Shown: in pieces, positions 24,248 to 33,533 of the stretch | Position numbering within the stretch: position 1 is the stretch's first letter | Layout: each line of letters opens with the position of its first letter | NCBI GenBank assembly: GCA_964433555.1 | Contig: CAYSRG010000018.1 | Span: 1 to 48,256, forward strand | Direction of reading: 5' to 3' | Length of the DNA: 48,256 bases | Source: Stramentimicrobium sp964433555 | GTDB taxonomy: Bacteria > Atribacterota > Phoenicimicrobiia > Phoenicimicrobiales > Stramentimicrobiaceae | Program-made: the position numbers and the translations under genes | The notes under the pieces: model-generated | What the model was told of the DNA's origin: nothing | Seen by the model: only the letters and a program-made list of their open reading frames with translations | Database searches by the model: none

Positions 24248-26077
24248 ATGTGTGGAATTATTGGTTATATTGGTGATAAAAATGTATTGCCAATTTTAAT
24301 ACAAGGATTAAAAAAATTAGAGTATAGAGGTTATGATTCTGCTGGTATTGCTGTACTGGATACGAGGTACAAAATCCAGATAAAAAAATGCAAGGGTAGA
24401 ATAGCAGATTTAGAAGGACTTTTAGCTCAATGTAACATTGTGGGAAGAATTGGATTAGGTCATACTCGGTGGGCTACCCATGGATGTCCTAGTGATAATA
24501 ATGCCCATCCTCATTTTTCCAGTAATTATGAAATTGCAGTTGTTCATAATGGTATTATCGAAAATTATTTAACAATAAAAAATCAATTGATTGCCAGTGG
24601 TTTTAATTTTTTATCAGAAACTGATACAGAAGTAATTCCTAATCTTATTCAAAAAAATTATCATGGGAATCTTACTGAAGCTGTACGAAAATCATTAATA
24701 CAAATAAATGGTTCTTATGCCATAGGTGTAATTTCCAAACAGGAACCTGATAAAATTGTTGTTGCTAAAAAGTATAGCCCCTTGGTTATAGGTATAGGTG
24801 AAAAAGAAGTATATATTGCCTCAGATATCTCAGCATTACTGAATTATACCAAGAAAGTTATTTTTTTAGGTGAAAATGAAATTGCTACTATTAGCAAAGA
24901 TAGGATACAGATAATTGATTGTAAGGGAAAAGATATCAAAAAGGAAATAATGAATATCGAATGGGATGCTGAGATGGCAGAAAAAGGTGGGTATAAACAT
25001 TTTATGTTGAAAGAAATATTTCAACAGCCATCAGTTATCAGAGATAATTTAGAAAAATATATCTATAAGAGAAGGGTTAATTTATCCTGTGTGAAATTAC
25101 CTGAAAATAAATTGCATCTAATAAAAAAAATACACATCGTAGCTTGTGGTACTGCATCATATGCCGCCCTGATTGGTAAATATGTCATTGAAAGTTTAGC
25201 TGGCATCCCAGTAGAAGTTGATTATGCTTCAGAATTTCGATATAGGACTCAAATATTAAATAAGAAAACACTTATGATAGTTATCTCTCAGTCAGGTGAA
25301 ACAGCTGATACCATAGCAGCCATGAATACATGCCGTGGAAAAGTACTTTCCACTTTAGCTATTGTAAATGTCAGAGGTAGCACCATTAGTCGGGAAGCTA
25401 ACCAGGTCATGTATATTAATGCTGGTCCGGAAATTGGAGTTGCTTCAACGAAAGCATTTATTGGTCAATTGATTTCATTATATTTGCTGGCAGTGTTGCT
25501 AGGAAAAATAAAAAATAAGATCACAGAACAAAATGAAGTTGAAATTATATCTGAAATGATGAAGTTACCTCAAAAAATTGAAATAATTCTTCACCAAAAT
25601 GATATAATAAAATCAATTTCTCACCAATTTTTAAACTATAGGCACTTTCTTTATTTAGGCAGGGATATTAATTTTCCCATTGCTCTGGAAGGAGCTTTGA
25701 AATTAAAAGAAATTTCCTATATTCATGCTGAAGCTTATCCAGCTGGTGAAATGAAACATGGGCCTATAGCCTTGCTTGATAAAAACTTTCCTGTTTTAGC
25801 AATAGCATTAAAAGATAAGGTTTATGATAAAATAATTAATAACATCAAAGAAGTAATTACCAGGATGGCCAAGGTAATTGTAATCGCCAGTGAAGGAGAT
25901 ACACAAATTTCAAAAATGGTAGACAAGGTAATATATATACCTGTTGTGGAAAAGATGATTCTTTACCCTATATTATCAGTCATTCCACTTCAATTATTTG
26001 CTTATCATATTGCTGATCAGTTAGATAGGGATGTGGATAAACCAAGAAATTTAGCAAAGAGTGTAACTGTGGAATAA
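24248..26077 (+). CDS. glmS: Glutamine-fructose-6-phosphate aminotransferase (isomerizing)
   Basis: GlmS makes glucosamine-6-phosphate from fructose-6-phosphate and glutamine, the first step to amino sugars. The 609-residue protein has the N-terminal nucleophile Cys2 (MCGIIGYIGD) and glutaminase motifs GLGHTRWATHG and VHNGIIENY. Two SIS sugar-isomerase domains follow, with SQSGETADTIAAM and ASTKAFIGQL, and the conserved C-terminus is KPRNLAKSVTVE. AAAGGATAAGG precedes the ATG. Control by the upstream ribozyme is expected. Confidence 0.97.
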   Translation: MCGIIGYIGDKNVLPILIQGLKKLEYRGYDSAGIAVLDTRYKIQIKKCKGRIADLEGLLAQCNIVGRIGLGHTRWATHGCPSDNNAHPHFSSNYEIAVVHNGIIENYLTIKNQLIASGFNFLSETDTEVIPNLIQKNYHGNLTEAVRKSLIQINGSYAIGVISKQEPDKIVVAKKYSPLVIGIGEKEVYIASDISALLNYTKKVIFLGENEIATISKDRIQIIDCKGKDIKKEIMNIEWDAEMAEKGGYKHFMLKEIFQQPSVIRDNLEKYIYKRRVNLSCVKLPENKLHLIKKIHIVACGTASYAALIGKYVIESLAGIPVEVDYASEFRYRTQILNKKTLMIVISQSGETADTIAAMNTCRGKVLSTLAIVNVRGSTISREANQVMYINAGPEIGVASTKAFIGQLISLYLLAVLLGKIKNKITEQNEVEIISEMMKLPQKIEIILHQNDIIKSISHQFLNYRHFLYLGRDINFPIALEGALKLKEISYIHAEAYPAGEMKHGPIALLDKNFPVLAIALKDKVYDKIINNIKEVITRMAKVIVIASEGDTQISKMVDKVIYIPVVEKMILYPILSVIPLQLFAYHIADQLDRDVDKPRNLAKSVTVE

Positions 26078-26097
26078 AAAGATATAATTTTTATCTG

Positions 26098-26134
26098 AAT
26101 AATGATTCATAATAAAGGAGACCTCATTATTTTT
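26098..26134 (+). terminator. Possible weak terminator after glmS
   Basis: AATAATGA at 26098-26105 and TCATTATT at 26124-26131 form an eight-base-pair stem with an 18-base loop, ending in a run of five T. The stem is AT-rich and so weak. It sits 20 bases after the glmS stop and before acpS. Confidence 0.4.
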
Positions 26135-26164
26135 AAATAAATAGTTTTTTAATAGTAGGTAAAA

Positions 26165-26542
26165 ATGATTATCGGATCAGGAATAGATTTAGTACAAATA
26201 GATAGGATTCAAAATATTATTACAAAATGGAATCTTCATTTTTTGAATAAGGTATACACCTCAAATGAAATAATCTACTGTGAGCATAAAAATAACTATC
26301 GCTTCCAGTCTTATGCTGGATACTTTGCAGCAAAAGAAGCCTTGACCAAAGCTATTGGTACAGGTATGCAGAGTATTAAATGGAAAGAAATTGAGATTAG
26401 AAAAGATGCCTTAGGAAAACCGTTTATTTACCTTTCAGGTCAGGCAAAGACCATTGCTGTTAAAAGAATGATATCTAATATTAATCTTAGTATTTCTCAT
26501 ACCGGAAAACTAGCCATTGCTCAGGTAATTATTGAAGGTTAG
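26165..26542 (+). CDS. acpS: Holo-[acyl-carrier-protein] synthase
   Basis: AcpS transfers 4'-phosphopantetheine from CoA to acyl carrier protein. The 125-residue protein starts MIIGSGIDLVQIDRIQ, with the magnesium-binding Asp in GIDLV and the second signature FAAKEALTKAIGTG; LSISHTGKLAIAQV closes the fold. The length fits the AcpS family of small trimeric transferases. It is followed 26 bases later by alr, a pairing common in Firmicutes. Confidence 0.95.
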   Translation: MIIGSGIDLVQIDRIQNIITKWNLHFLNKVYTSNEIIYCEHKNNYRFQSYAGYFAAKEALTKAIGTGMQSIKWKEIEIRKDALGKPFIYLSGQAKTIAVKRMISNINLSISHTGKLAIAQVIIEG

Positions 26543-26568
26543 ATTTTTTTAAATATAAGGAGAGTGAG

Positions 26569-27747
26569 ATGAAAGAATTATTAGGTTCTACGTGGTTAGA
26601 AATAAATTTAGATGCAGTTAAATTTAATGTACAAAACATTAGGAGATTGATAGGCAAACAAGTAAAGATTATGGGTATTGTAAAAGGAAATGGATATGGG
26701 CATGATGCTGTTGAAATAACTAAAGTAATTCTAGAACACGGCATTGATCAGCTTGCTGTAGCAAGAATTGAAGAGGCAATCGTTTTAAGAAAAAATAATA
26801 TTAAAGCTCCAATATTAGTGCTAGGAGTATCATTACAAGAACAAATCAAATTATATTTAGATTACCAGATAATGGCTACAATAAGTGATTTATATAATGC
26901 TCAAATATTCAATGAACTTTCAGCCAAATTCAATCAAAAAATAAAAGTACATCTAAAAATTGAAACTGGAATGGGCAGATTAGGCATTAAACCAGTAGAA
27001 ATAAAAAACATTTTTTCTGAATTGAAAAAGTTACCCAATATAGAAATTGAAGGTATTTATACTCACTTTTCTACTGCTGATGAAATTGATAAAAACTATA
27101 CATATCAACAATTTAGTCTTTTTAACAAAGCAATTGATTCAATTAAAAATATTAATTCTATATCTAAGCCATACTACCATGTTGCCAACAGTGGTGCTAT
27201 TCTTGATTTACCGGAAACTTGGTTAGATATGGTGCGACCTGGTTGTCTTATATATGGTTTATACCCTTCTAGTGATGTTACAAAGGCAATTAACTTATCT
27301 CCAGCATTATCATTTAAAAGTTGTATATCTTTTATTAAAAAAGTTCAAGCCGGCAGTTTTATTGGTTATGGTAAGACTTACTATACAAAAAATGAAATTA
27401 TCGTAGCTACTCTTCCTGTTGGCTATGCCGACGGGTATTCTCGTTTACTATCTAATTTAGGACAGGTAATGGTAAAAGGTAAGATGGCACCAGTTATTGG
27501 TAGAGTTTGTATGGACCAGATGATGATTGATATTACCGATATACCTAGAGCTACTATTGGGGATGAAGTTGTTCTTTGGGGAGCGCAAAGTGAGGGGAGT
27601 ATACCTATTGAAGATATTGCCCAAAAATTAAACACTATAGTTGACGAAGTTATTCATTTAACTGATAAAGAAAGAGTAGCAAAATTATTTATTAAAGAAG
27701 GCAAGCCATGGAAAATTAAGCATATTTTAGGTGAATATTATTGTTAA
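26569..27747 (+). CDS. alr: Alanine racemase
   Basis: Alr is a PLP enzyme that makes D-alanine for peptidoglycan. The 392-residue protein has the PLP lysine at Lys39 in GIVKGNGYGHDA; most homologues read VKANAYGHG here, so the motif is slightly unusual. The opposing catalytic tyrosine is in IGYGKTYYT (Tyr267). VCMDQMMIDIT and the C-terminal WKIKHILGEYYC are further family marks. AAGGAGAG precedes the ATG. Confidence 0.95.
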   Translation: MKELLGSTWLEINLDAVKFNVQNIRRLIGKQVKIMGIVKGNGYGHDAVEITKVILEHGIDQLAVARIEEAIVLRKNNIKAPILVLGVSLQEQIKLYLDYQIMATISDLYNAQIFNELSAKFNQKIKVHLKIETGMGRLGIKPVEIKNIFSELKKLPNIEIEGIYTHFSTADEIDKNYTYQQFSLFNKAIDSIKNINSISKPYYHVANSGAILDLPETWLDMVRPGCLIYGLYPSSDVTKAINLSPALSFKSCISFIKKVQAGSFIGYGKTYYTKNEIIVATLPVGYADGYSRLLSNLGQVMVKGKMAPVIGRVCMDQMMIDITDIPRATIGDEVVLWGAQSEGSIPIEDIAQKLNTIVDEVIHLTDKERVAKLFIKEGKPWKIKHILGEYYC

Positions 27748-27766
27748 AGATAAAGGTTTAAATATT

Positions 27767-28282
27767 ATGTTAAATAAAATTGATTATAATACTAATGAAT
27801 GTAAATATATTTTTATAAGCAAAAAACCAGAAGAAACCATTTATATAGGAACAAAATTGGGAAATTTGCTTCTGGATGGTGATTTGATAGCAATCAATGG
27901 CGATCTTGGTGCCGGGAAAACCTGTTTAATTAAAGGTATTGCTCTGGGATTAAAGAGTATGGAAAATATTTCCAGTCCTTCTTTTTCTATTATCAATGAA
28001 TACACAGGTAGAAGTCCTATTTTTCATTTCGATTTGTACAGACTTAATAAGCAGGAAGAAATAGAAGAGCTGGGCTATGAAGAATACTTTTTTGACGAAG
28101 GAGTTACTTTAATTGAATGGGCCCATAAAATAAAGCATTACCTACCCGAAAAACTGCTATTAATAGATATAATTATGGATTATAATAATATTCTTACTAG
28201 AAAAATATTCTTTGAACCAAGGGGAGAAAGATATAAAAAAATAATGGAGGATTTAAAAGCTATTGAATATATTGGGAATTGA
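27767..28282 (+). CDS. tsaE: tRNA threonylcarbamoyladenosine biosynthesis ATPase TsaE
   Basis: TsaE is the ATPase that supports t6A37 synthesis by TsaB-TsaD. The P-loop INGDLGAGKTCLIKGIALGL, then SSPSFSIINEY, FDLYRL and LIEWAH are the family signatures. I start at ATG 27767 (171 residues), which has an AAGG about 10 bases upstream. The frame is also open from a GTG at 27731 inside alr, which would add 12 residues without a visible ribosome-binding site. It overlaps tsaB by 20 bases. Confidence 0.92.
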   Translation: MLNKIDYNTNECKYIFISKKPEETIYIGTKLGNLLLDGDLIAINGDLGAGKTCLIKGIALGLKSMENISSPSFSIINEYTGRSPIFHFDLYRLNKQEEIEELGYEEYFFDEGVTLIEWAHKIKHYLPEKLLLIDIIMDYNNILTRKIFFEPRGERYKKIMEDLKAIEYIGN

Positions 28283-28970
28283 TACGACTACTAAAGTATT
28301 AAATATAGCTATTGTTAACAATAGTAAAATCGTAGTTGATTGTAAAATAAATAAAACAGAAAAGACTCATTCTGCCATTATCCTGCCACTATTAAATAGC
28401 ATACTAAATTTAACTGGAATTGAACTTAAGAGAATTGAAGCTATTGCTGTTTCTATTGGACCAGGCTCTTTTACTGGTTTAAGAATAGGGCTGTCAACCG
28501 CAAAAGGACTGGCTTTTGCCTTATCTATTCCCATTATTGGAATAAATAGTCTAGAATCTTATGCTTTTGAGTGGCTCAATTTTCCTGGGATACTGTGTCC
28601 ACTTATCAAAGCAAGAAGGGGAGAGTATTATTTCTCTCTTTATTTTAATAAAAATAATAATCTAAACCAAATAAGAGATTACCAGTGTGAAAAATGGATT
28701 AATATAAAACAAGAATTATTCAGATATAAGGATAATATTTATGTTTTTGGTTATGGTTTAATAGATATTCTTCAAGAAGAAAAAATAGAAGAATTAAGTA
28801 AAATAAATAATATCTTTTTTTTAAAAAATAATCAAAGTGCTGCTAATGCTATTAATGTAGCTTTAATAGGAGAGAAAAGGTTTTTAGAAAAAAAGTGTGA
28901 TGATATTTATAAATTGACACCTTTTTATATCAGTAAATCAGAAGCTGAAATAAAAAAAGATAGAAAATAA
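28263..28970 (+). CDS. tsaB: tRNA threonylcarbamoyladenosine biosynthesis protein TsaB
   Basis: TsaB is the non-catalytic partner of TsaD in t6A formation. The 235-residue protein starts from a TTG (MNILGIDTTTKVLNIAIV) inside tsaE, with ATGGAGG 12 bases upstream. It has the ASKHA-fold motifs AVSIGPGSFTGLRIGLSTAK and the later IKARRGEYYFSLYF. The C-terminus ends in lysine-rich codons. tsaE-tsaB-tsaD form one operon. Confidence 0.94.
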   Translation: MNILGIDTTTKVLNIAIVNNSKIVVDCKINKTEKTHSAIILPLLNSILNLTGIELKRIEAIAVSIGPGSFTGLRIGLSTAKGLAFALSIPIIGINSLESYAFEWLNFPGILCPLIKARRGEYYFSLYFNKNNNLNQIRDYQCEKWINIKQELFRYKDNIYVFGYGLIDILQEEKIEELSKINNIFFLKNNQSAANAINVALIGEKRFLEKKCDDIYKLTPFYISKSEAEIKKDRK

Positions 28971-28999
28971 TTCTACTCCAAGTAAATAAGGTTAATTAT

Positions 29000-30001
29000 A
29001 TGAAAGACATTATTATTATGGGAATTGAAACATCTTGTGATGAGACATCTGTTGCTTTAGTTAAAAACGGAAAATACTTGCTTTCTAACATTATTGCTTC
29101 CCAAATGGAAATCCACCAAAGGTATGGCGGTGTTGTCCCGGAAATTGCATCCAGAAAGCATATGGAATTTATTATGATTACCTGTAAAGAAGCCCTGGAT
29201 AAAGCGAAAATAACTTTAAATGATGTTGATGGAATTGCTGTTGTTCCTGGTCCTGGTTTAAAAGGCTCTCTATTGGTTGGTTTATCATTTGCTAAAGCCG
29301 TTGCTTTTGCTTTAGATAAACCCTTAATTGGAGTAAATCATATCGAAGGTCATCTCTACGCCAACTTCTTAAATAATAAGAAAATAAAACCACCATTTAT
29401 TTCTTTAGTTGTTTCTGGTGGACACACTTCTCTAATATTAGCGCATAATATCGGTCTATATGAGATTATTGGAAGAACAAGAGATGATGCTGCTGGTGAA
29501 ATCTTTGACAAGATTGCTAAATATTTAGGTTTTAATTACCCGGGAGGTCCAATTATTGAAGAATTGGCTAAGGATGGAAAGGATGATGCTATAAAATTTC
29601 CACGACCTCTAATAAATAGTAATGACTTTGATTTTAGTTTTAGTGGATTAAAAACTGCGGTTATCTATTTTCTAATTGAGAAAAAAAAATCCGGTGAACA
29701 AGTTAACATTAATGACCTTTGTGCATCTTTTCAGAAGGCAATAATTGATTCTATTAAATACAAAACACTTTCTGCTGCTCAGAAATATAATATATCCAGT
29801 ATTATATTAGGTGGTGGTGTTGCTGCAAATGAAAGTTTAAGAAAGGAATTAGTTAAAGACGCTCGGAAGGCTAATATCAAAGTATATTACCCACCGAAAG
29901 AGTTATGTACTGATAATGCAGCTATGATTGCTTGCGCTGGTTTTTACAAACTAAAAACTGGGATTACTGATTCGTTTAATTTAGAAGTATTTACAGAATA
30001 A
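29000..30001 (+). CDS. tsaD: tRNA N6-adenosine threonylcarbamoyltransferase TsaD
   Basis: TsaD transfers the threonylcarbamoyl group to A37 of ANN-decoding tRNAs. The 333-residue protein has MGIETSCDETSVALVKNGK, the metal-binding HxxxH as NHIEGHLYA (His114 and His118), VSGGHTSLILAH and GGGVAANESLR. The conserved Asp near the end is in ELCTDNAAMIA. It follows tsaB by 29 bases and completes the TsaB-D-E set in the window; TsaC is not encoded here. Confidence 0.96.
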   Translation: MKDIIIMGIETSCDETSVALVKNGKYLLSNIIASQMEIHQRYGGVVPEIASRKHMEFIMITCKEALDKAKITLNDVDGIAVVPGPGLKGSLLVGLSFAKAVAFALDKPLIGVNHIEGHLYANFLNNKKIKPPFISLVVSGGHTSLILAHNIGLYEIIGRTRDDAAGEIFDKIAKYLGFNYPGGPIIEELAKDGKDDAIKFPRPLINSNDFDFSFSGLKTAVIYFLIEKKKSGEQVNINDLCASFQKAIIDSIKYKTLSAAQKYNISSIILGGGVAANESLRKELVKDARKANIKVYYPPKELCTDNAAMIACAGFYKLKTGITDSFNLEVFTE

Positions 30002-30100
30002 TATAGTCTATAAAATAATGATATATTGAGAAATATAGAGATAAAGGGTATTATAATTTTAAAATAAGCCTAAATTAAGTTAAAATGGCTTAAAACAGTA

Positions 30101-30128
30101 TTTGCAAAATAAATATTCATTATATAAT
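30101..30128 (+). promoter_or_regulatory. Promoter of groES-groEL
   Basis: TTTGCA at 30101-30106 and TATAAT at 30123-30128 are separated by 16 bases, a reasonable vegetative promoter. Transcription would start near 30135, just before the CIRCE element, so repressor binding there would block initiation. Confidence 0.65.
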
Positions 30129-30142
30129 ATAGTAAAGGACTT

Positions 30143-30169
30143 TTAGCACTCTCACATCGAGAGTGCTAA
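30143..30169 (+). promoter_or_regulatory. CIRCE operator (HrcA binding site)
   Basis: TTAGCACTC at 30143-30151, nine bases, then GAGTGCTAA at 30161-30169 is an exact match to the CIRCE consensus. HrcA repressor binds it and releases it on heat shock. hrcA itself is not in the window. Confidence 0.97.
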
Positions 30170-30209
30170 ATAATTTAAAATAATAAAAATATTTTAAGGA
30201 GGAATAAAT

Positions 30210-30512
30210 ATGGATATAAAAAAGATCAAACCATTAAGTGACCGCATCTTAGTGAAACCACTACAGGAAGAAGAAAAAACCAGAGGTGGCATTGTATTAC
30301 CAGATACAGTATCTAAAGAAAAACCTCAAATAGGTGAAGTACTCGCAGTAGGTCCTGGCCGAACTAATGACGATGGTAAAACTTTTCCTATGCAATTTAA
30401 AAAAGGCGATAAGGTTATCTATGCTAAATATTCAGGAACCGATATTAAAGATGATGACGATGAAGATTATCTTCTTTTAAGCGAAAAGGATATACTGGCT
30501 ATTCTGAAATAG
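30210..30512 (+). CDS. groES: Co-chaperonin GroES
   Basis: GroES caps the GroEL folding chamber. The 100-residue protein has KPLSDRILVKPLQEEEKTRG, then the mobile loop GGIVLPDTVSKEKPQIGEV and KKGDKVIYAKYSGTDI. AAGGAGG precedes the ATG. It is the first gene of the CIRCE-controlled groESL operon. Confidence 0.98.
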   Translation: MDIKKIKPLSDRILVKPLQEEEKTRGGIVLPDTVSKEKPQIGEVLAVGPGRTNDDGKTFPMQFKKGDKVIYAKYSGTDIKDDDDEDYLLLSEKDILAILK

Positions 30513-30569
30513 AATTAAAATAATCTCTATATATATTTATTATCATAATATTTGATTAAGGAGGATAAT

Positions 30570-32204
30570 ATGGCAAAACAGTTTTTATTTGAAGAAAGCG
30601 CAAGAAATGCTCTAAAAAGAGGAGCTGATAAATTAGCAGATAGTGTTAAAATCACTTTGGGACCAAAAGGTAGAAATGTAGTATTGGAAAAGAAATATGG
30701 TTCACCTACTATTACCAACGATGGAGTAACTATTGCTAAAGAAATTGAAGTAGAAGATCCTTTTGAAAATATGGGAGCACAGTTTGTAAAAGAAGTTGCT
30801 ACTAAAACAAATGACATTGCTGGTGACGGAACAACTACTGCAACAGTTTTGGCTCAGAAGATACTTCATGAGGGTTTAAGAAATGTCGCTGCTGGTGCAA
30901 ATCCAATGATGCTAAGAAGGGGAATTCAGAAGGCGGTAGACAAAGCTGTAGATGAAATTAAAAAACTGAGTATAGATATTAAAGATAAAGAATCAATCGC
31001 CAATGTTGCTTCCATTTCTGCTGCTGAACGTGAAATTGGTAATATTATTGCAGATGCTATGGAAAAAGTTGGAAAAGATGGCGTTATTACAGTTGAAGAA
31101 TCTAAAACTATGGGAACTACTTTGGATGTTGTAGAAGGAATGCAGTTTGATAAGGGTTATATTTCACCTTATATGGTTACTGATGCCGAAAGAATGGAAG
31201 CAGCACTAGATGATCCCCTTATATTAATAACTGATGCTAAAATTAGTAATATGAAAGGTCTGCTACCAATATTGGAAAAGGTTGCACAGATGGGCAAACC
31301 TTTATTTATAATAGCTGAAGATATTGAGGGAGAAGCTTTGGCAACATTGGTAGTGAATAAAATTAGAGGTACTTTAAATTGTGTAGCAGTAAAAGCACCC
31401 GGTTTTGGAGACAGAAGAAAAGAAATGTTAACTGATATAGCAATTGTAACCGGTGGACAAGTTATTTCAGAAGAAGTGGGATTAAAATTGGAGAATGCCG
31501 ATATCTCCATGCTAGGGACTGCTCATCAAGTTAAAGTTAATAAGGAAGAGACAATTATCGTTGGCGGCAAAGGTGATGTAAAGGAAATTAAAAAGAGAGA
31601 GGCACAAATTAGAGTTCAGATTGAAGAAACAACATCAGACTATGATAAAGAAAAATTGCAGGAAAGACTCGGAAAACTAGTTGGTGGCGTTGCTGTAATC
31701 AATGTTGGAGCTGCTACAGAAACTGAGTTAAAAGAGAAAAAACATAGAGTTGAAGATGCCCTTTCGGCAACTAAAGCAGCTGTAGAAGAGGGAATTGTGG
31801 CTGGTGGTGGAACAGTTCTGCTTAACATTATTCCAGCTTTAGAAAATTATAAATTGGAAACTGAAGAGCAGATTGGTGTTAATATTATTCTAAAGGCATT
31901 GGAAGAACCTACTAGACAAATTGCTCAAAATGCTGGCTATGAGGGATCAATAATTGTAGAACAATTAAAGCATAAAGAAAAAGGAATTGGTTTTGATGCT
32001 GCAGAAGGAGAATTTGTTGATATGGTAAAAAGAGGTATAGTAGATCCCACTAAGGTTACTCGTTCTGCCTTACAGAATGCTGCTAGCATTGCTGGAATGG
32101 TACTTACCACCGAGTGTTTGATTGCAGATAAACCGGAAGAAAAGAAAGAACAACCCATACCTGGTGGAGGAATGCCGGGTGGTGGAGGAATGGGAATGTA
32201 CTAA
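30570..32204 (+). CDS. groEL: Chaperonin GroEL
   Basis: GroEL forms the ATP-driven double-ring folding chamber. The ATG at 30570 (MAKQFLFEESARNALKRGAD) follows AAGGAGG, giving 544 residues; an in-frame ATG at 30552 has no support. The ATP-site motifs are KITLGPKGRNVVLEKKYGSP, TNDGVTIAKEI and AGDGTTTATVLA. AVEEGIVAGGGTVLL and the Gly-Met tail GGGMPGGGGMGMY complete it. It ends in front of a strong bidirectional hairpin. Confidence 0.98.
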   Translation: MAKQFLFEESARNALKRGADKLADSVKITLGPKGRNVVLEKKYGSPTITNDGVTIAKEIEVEDPFENMGAQFVKEVATKTNDIAGDGTTTATVLAQKILHEGLRNVAAGANPMMLRRGIQKAVDKAVDEIKKLSIDIKDKESIANVASISAAEREIGNIIADAMEKVGKDGVITVEESKTMGTTLDVVEGMQFDKGYISPYMVTDAERMEAALDDPLILITDAKISNMKGLLPILEKVAQMGKPLFIIAEDIEGEALATLVVNKIRGTLNCVAVKAPGFGDRRKEMLTDIAIVTGGQVISEEVGLKLENADISMLGTAHQVKVNKEETIIVGGKGDVKEIKKREAQIRVQIEETTSDYDKEKLQERLGKLVGGVAVINVGAATETELKEKKHRVEDALSATKAAVEEGIVAGGGTVLLNIIPALENYKLETEEQIGVNIILKALEEPTRQIAQNAGYEGSIIVEQLKHKEKGIGFDAAEGEFVDMVKRGIVDPTKVTRSALQNAASIAGMVLTTECLIADKPEEKKEQPIPGGGMPGGGGMGMY

Positions 32205-32258
32205 CTAAGTAAAGAATAAAAATTATTTAATATTTAAATAATTAATACTAATTAATTA

Positions 32259-32306
32259 CAAAAGAATCGCTCTTTTCTCAAAAAAGAGCGATTCTTTTGT
32301 TTTATA
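32259..32306. terminator. Strong bidirectional terminator between groEL and ald
   Basis: An 18-base arm at 32259-32276 (CAAAAGAATCGCTCTTTT) is a perfect reverse complement of 32282-32299, with a five-base loop. The stem contains A and T runs at both ends, so it can stop transcription both from groEL on the plus strand and from ald on the minus strand. Confidence 0.9.
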
Positions 32307-32340
32307 AATAAATATTATTAAAATATTATTTAAAAAGCAT

Positions 32341-33453
32341 CTAATATAATTCTTCTATAGGGTAATATTGATAACCGAATGTTTCCGCTACCGGTTTATA
32401 GGTTACTCTTCCATCTATAATATTAAGTCCTTTGGCAATTGCTGGATTACTAATAATTGCTTTTTGGTATCCTTTTTGTGCAATTTCTAAGGCATAAGGT
32501 AAAGTGACATTAGTCAAAGCGAAGGTAGATGTGCGGGCAAAAGCTCCAGGCATATTGGTAACACAATAATGTAAAACATTATGCATTAAATAAGTTGGAT
32601 TGCTATGAGAAGTTGGACGACTTGTTTCAACGCATCCCCCTTGATCAATAGCTACATCTACGATGACTGAGCGTTTGGGCATTTTTTTTACCATATCTTC
32701 CGTAACAACTTTTGGTGCAGGGGCTCCTGGTATCAATGCCGCACCGATTAAGGCATCAGCATCTTTTAATTCCTCTTCAATATTAAAATGATTCGAGGCA
32801 AGGGTAATAACATTTTTGGGCATTATATCATCAAGGTATTTAAGACGATCTAAATTAATATCCAAAAGGATAACATTTGCTCCTATACCAGCAGCAACCT
32901 TAGCAGCATTGGTACCAACGGTCCCACCACCAATCACCACTACCTTAGCCGGTTTCACTCCGGGTACACCTCCTAATAATACACCACGTCCACCATAAGG
33001 AAGTGATAAATAATAAGCGATAAGATGGCCAGCTATCTTACCAGCAACCTCACTCATCGGTGCTAAAAGAGGAAGTGCTCCTTCATCTGTTTCCACAGTT
33101 TCATAGGCAATGCAGATACATTTTTTCTCTATCATAGCTTCAGTGAGCTCATGGGAAGCGGCAAAGTGAAAATAGGTAAATACTATCTGTTCCTCTTTAA
33201 TAAATGTATATTCAGAAGGCAGAGGTTCTTTTACCTTCATTATCATATTTGATTTATGATAAACTTCTTCCGGTTCCTCTATAATTGAAGCACCAGCTTC
33301 TTGATATTCCTGATCTGTTATCCCACTACCCAAACCAGCTGTTTTCTGAATGAAGACCTGATGACCATTCTTTTTAAAAGTCTTTACACCTGAAGGTGTC
33401 ATTGCCACACGGTTTTCATTATCCTTAATCTCTTTGGGGACTCCAATAATCAT
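32341..33453 (-). CDS. ald: Alanine dehydrogenase
   Basis: Ald oxidises L-alanine to pyruvate and ammonium with NAD+. The 370-residue protein starts MIIGVPKEIKDNENRVAMTP; the substrate-site lysine lies in MKVKEPLPSEY and the histidine in TYFHFAAS. The Rossmann motif is VVIGGGTVGTNAAKVAAG, and NMPGAFARTSTFALTN is highly conserved. It is the last gene of the minus-strand cluster behind a putative alanine/glycine symporter, suggesting use of alanine as a carbon and nitrogen source. Confidence 0.97.
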   Translation of the reverse strand: MIIGVPKEIKDNENRVAMTPSGVKTFKKNGHQVFIQKTAGLGSGITDQEYQEAGASIIEEPEEVYHKSNMIMKVKEPLPSEYTFIKEEQIVFTYFHFAASHELTEAMIEKKCICIAYETVETDEGALPLLAPMSEVAGKIAGHLIAYYLSLPYGGRGVLLGGVPGVKPAKVVVIGGGTVGTNAAKVAAGIGANVILLDINLDRLKYLDDIMPKNVITLASNHFNIEEELKDADALIGAALIPGAPAPKVVTEDMVKKMPKRSVIVDVAIDQGGCVETSRPTSHSNPTYLMHNVLHYCVTNMPGAFARTSTFALTNVTLPYALEIAQKGYQKAIISNPAIAKGLNIIDGRVTYKPVAETFGYQYYPIEELY

Positions 33454-33488
33454 TATTCTTAGATTCCTCCTTATGAATTAATAGAGAA

Positions 33489-33520
33489 GGGTAGCATCTA
33501 ATGCAATTAAAATACTACCC
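33489..33520 (-). terminator. Hairpin between agcS and ald
   Basis: GGGTAG at 33489-33494 pairs with CTACCC at 33515-33520 in the 80-base gap between the two minus-strand genes. On the minus strand it is followed by a mixed pyrimidine stretch rather than a clean T-run, so it may be a partial terminator or processing site that sets ald expression below agcS. Confidence 0.4.
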
Positions 33521-33533
33521 CTCAAAGAAATAT

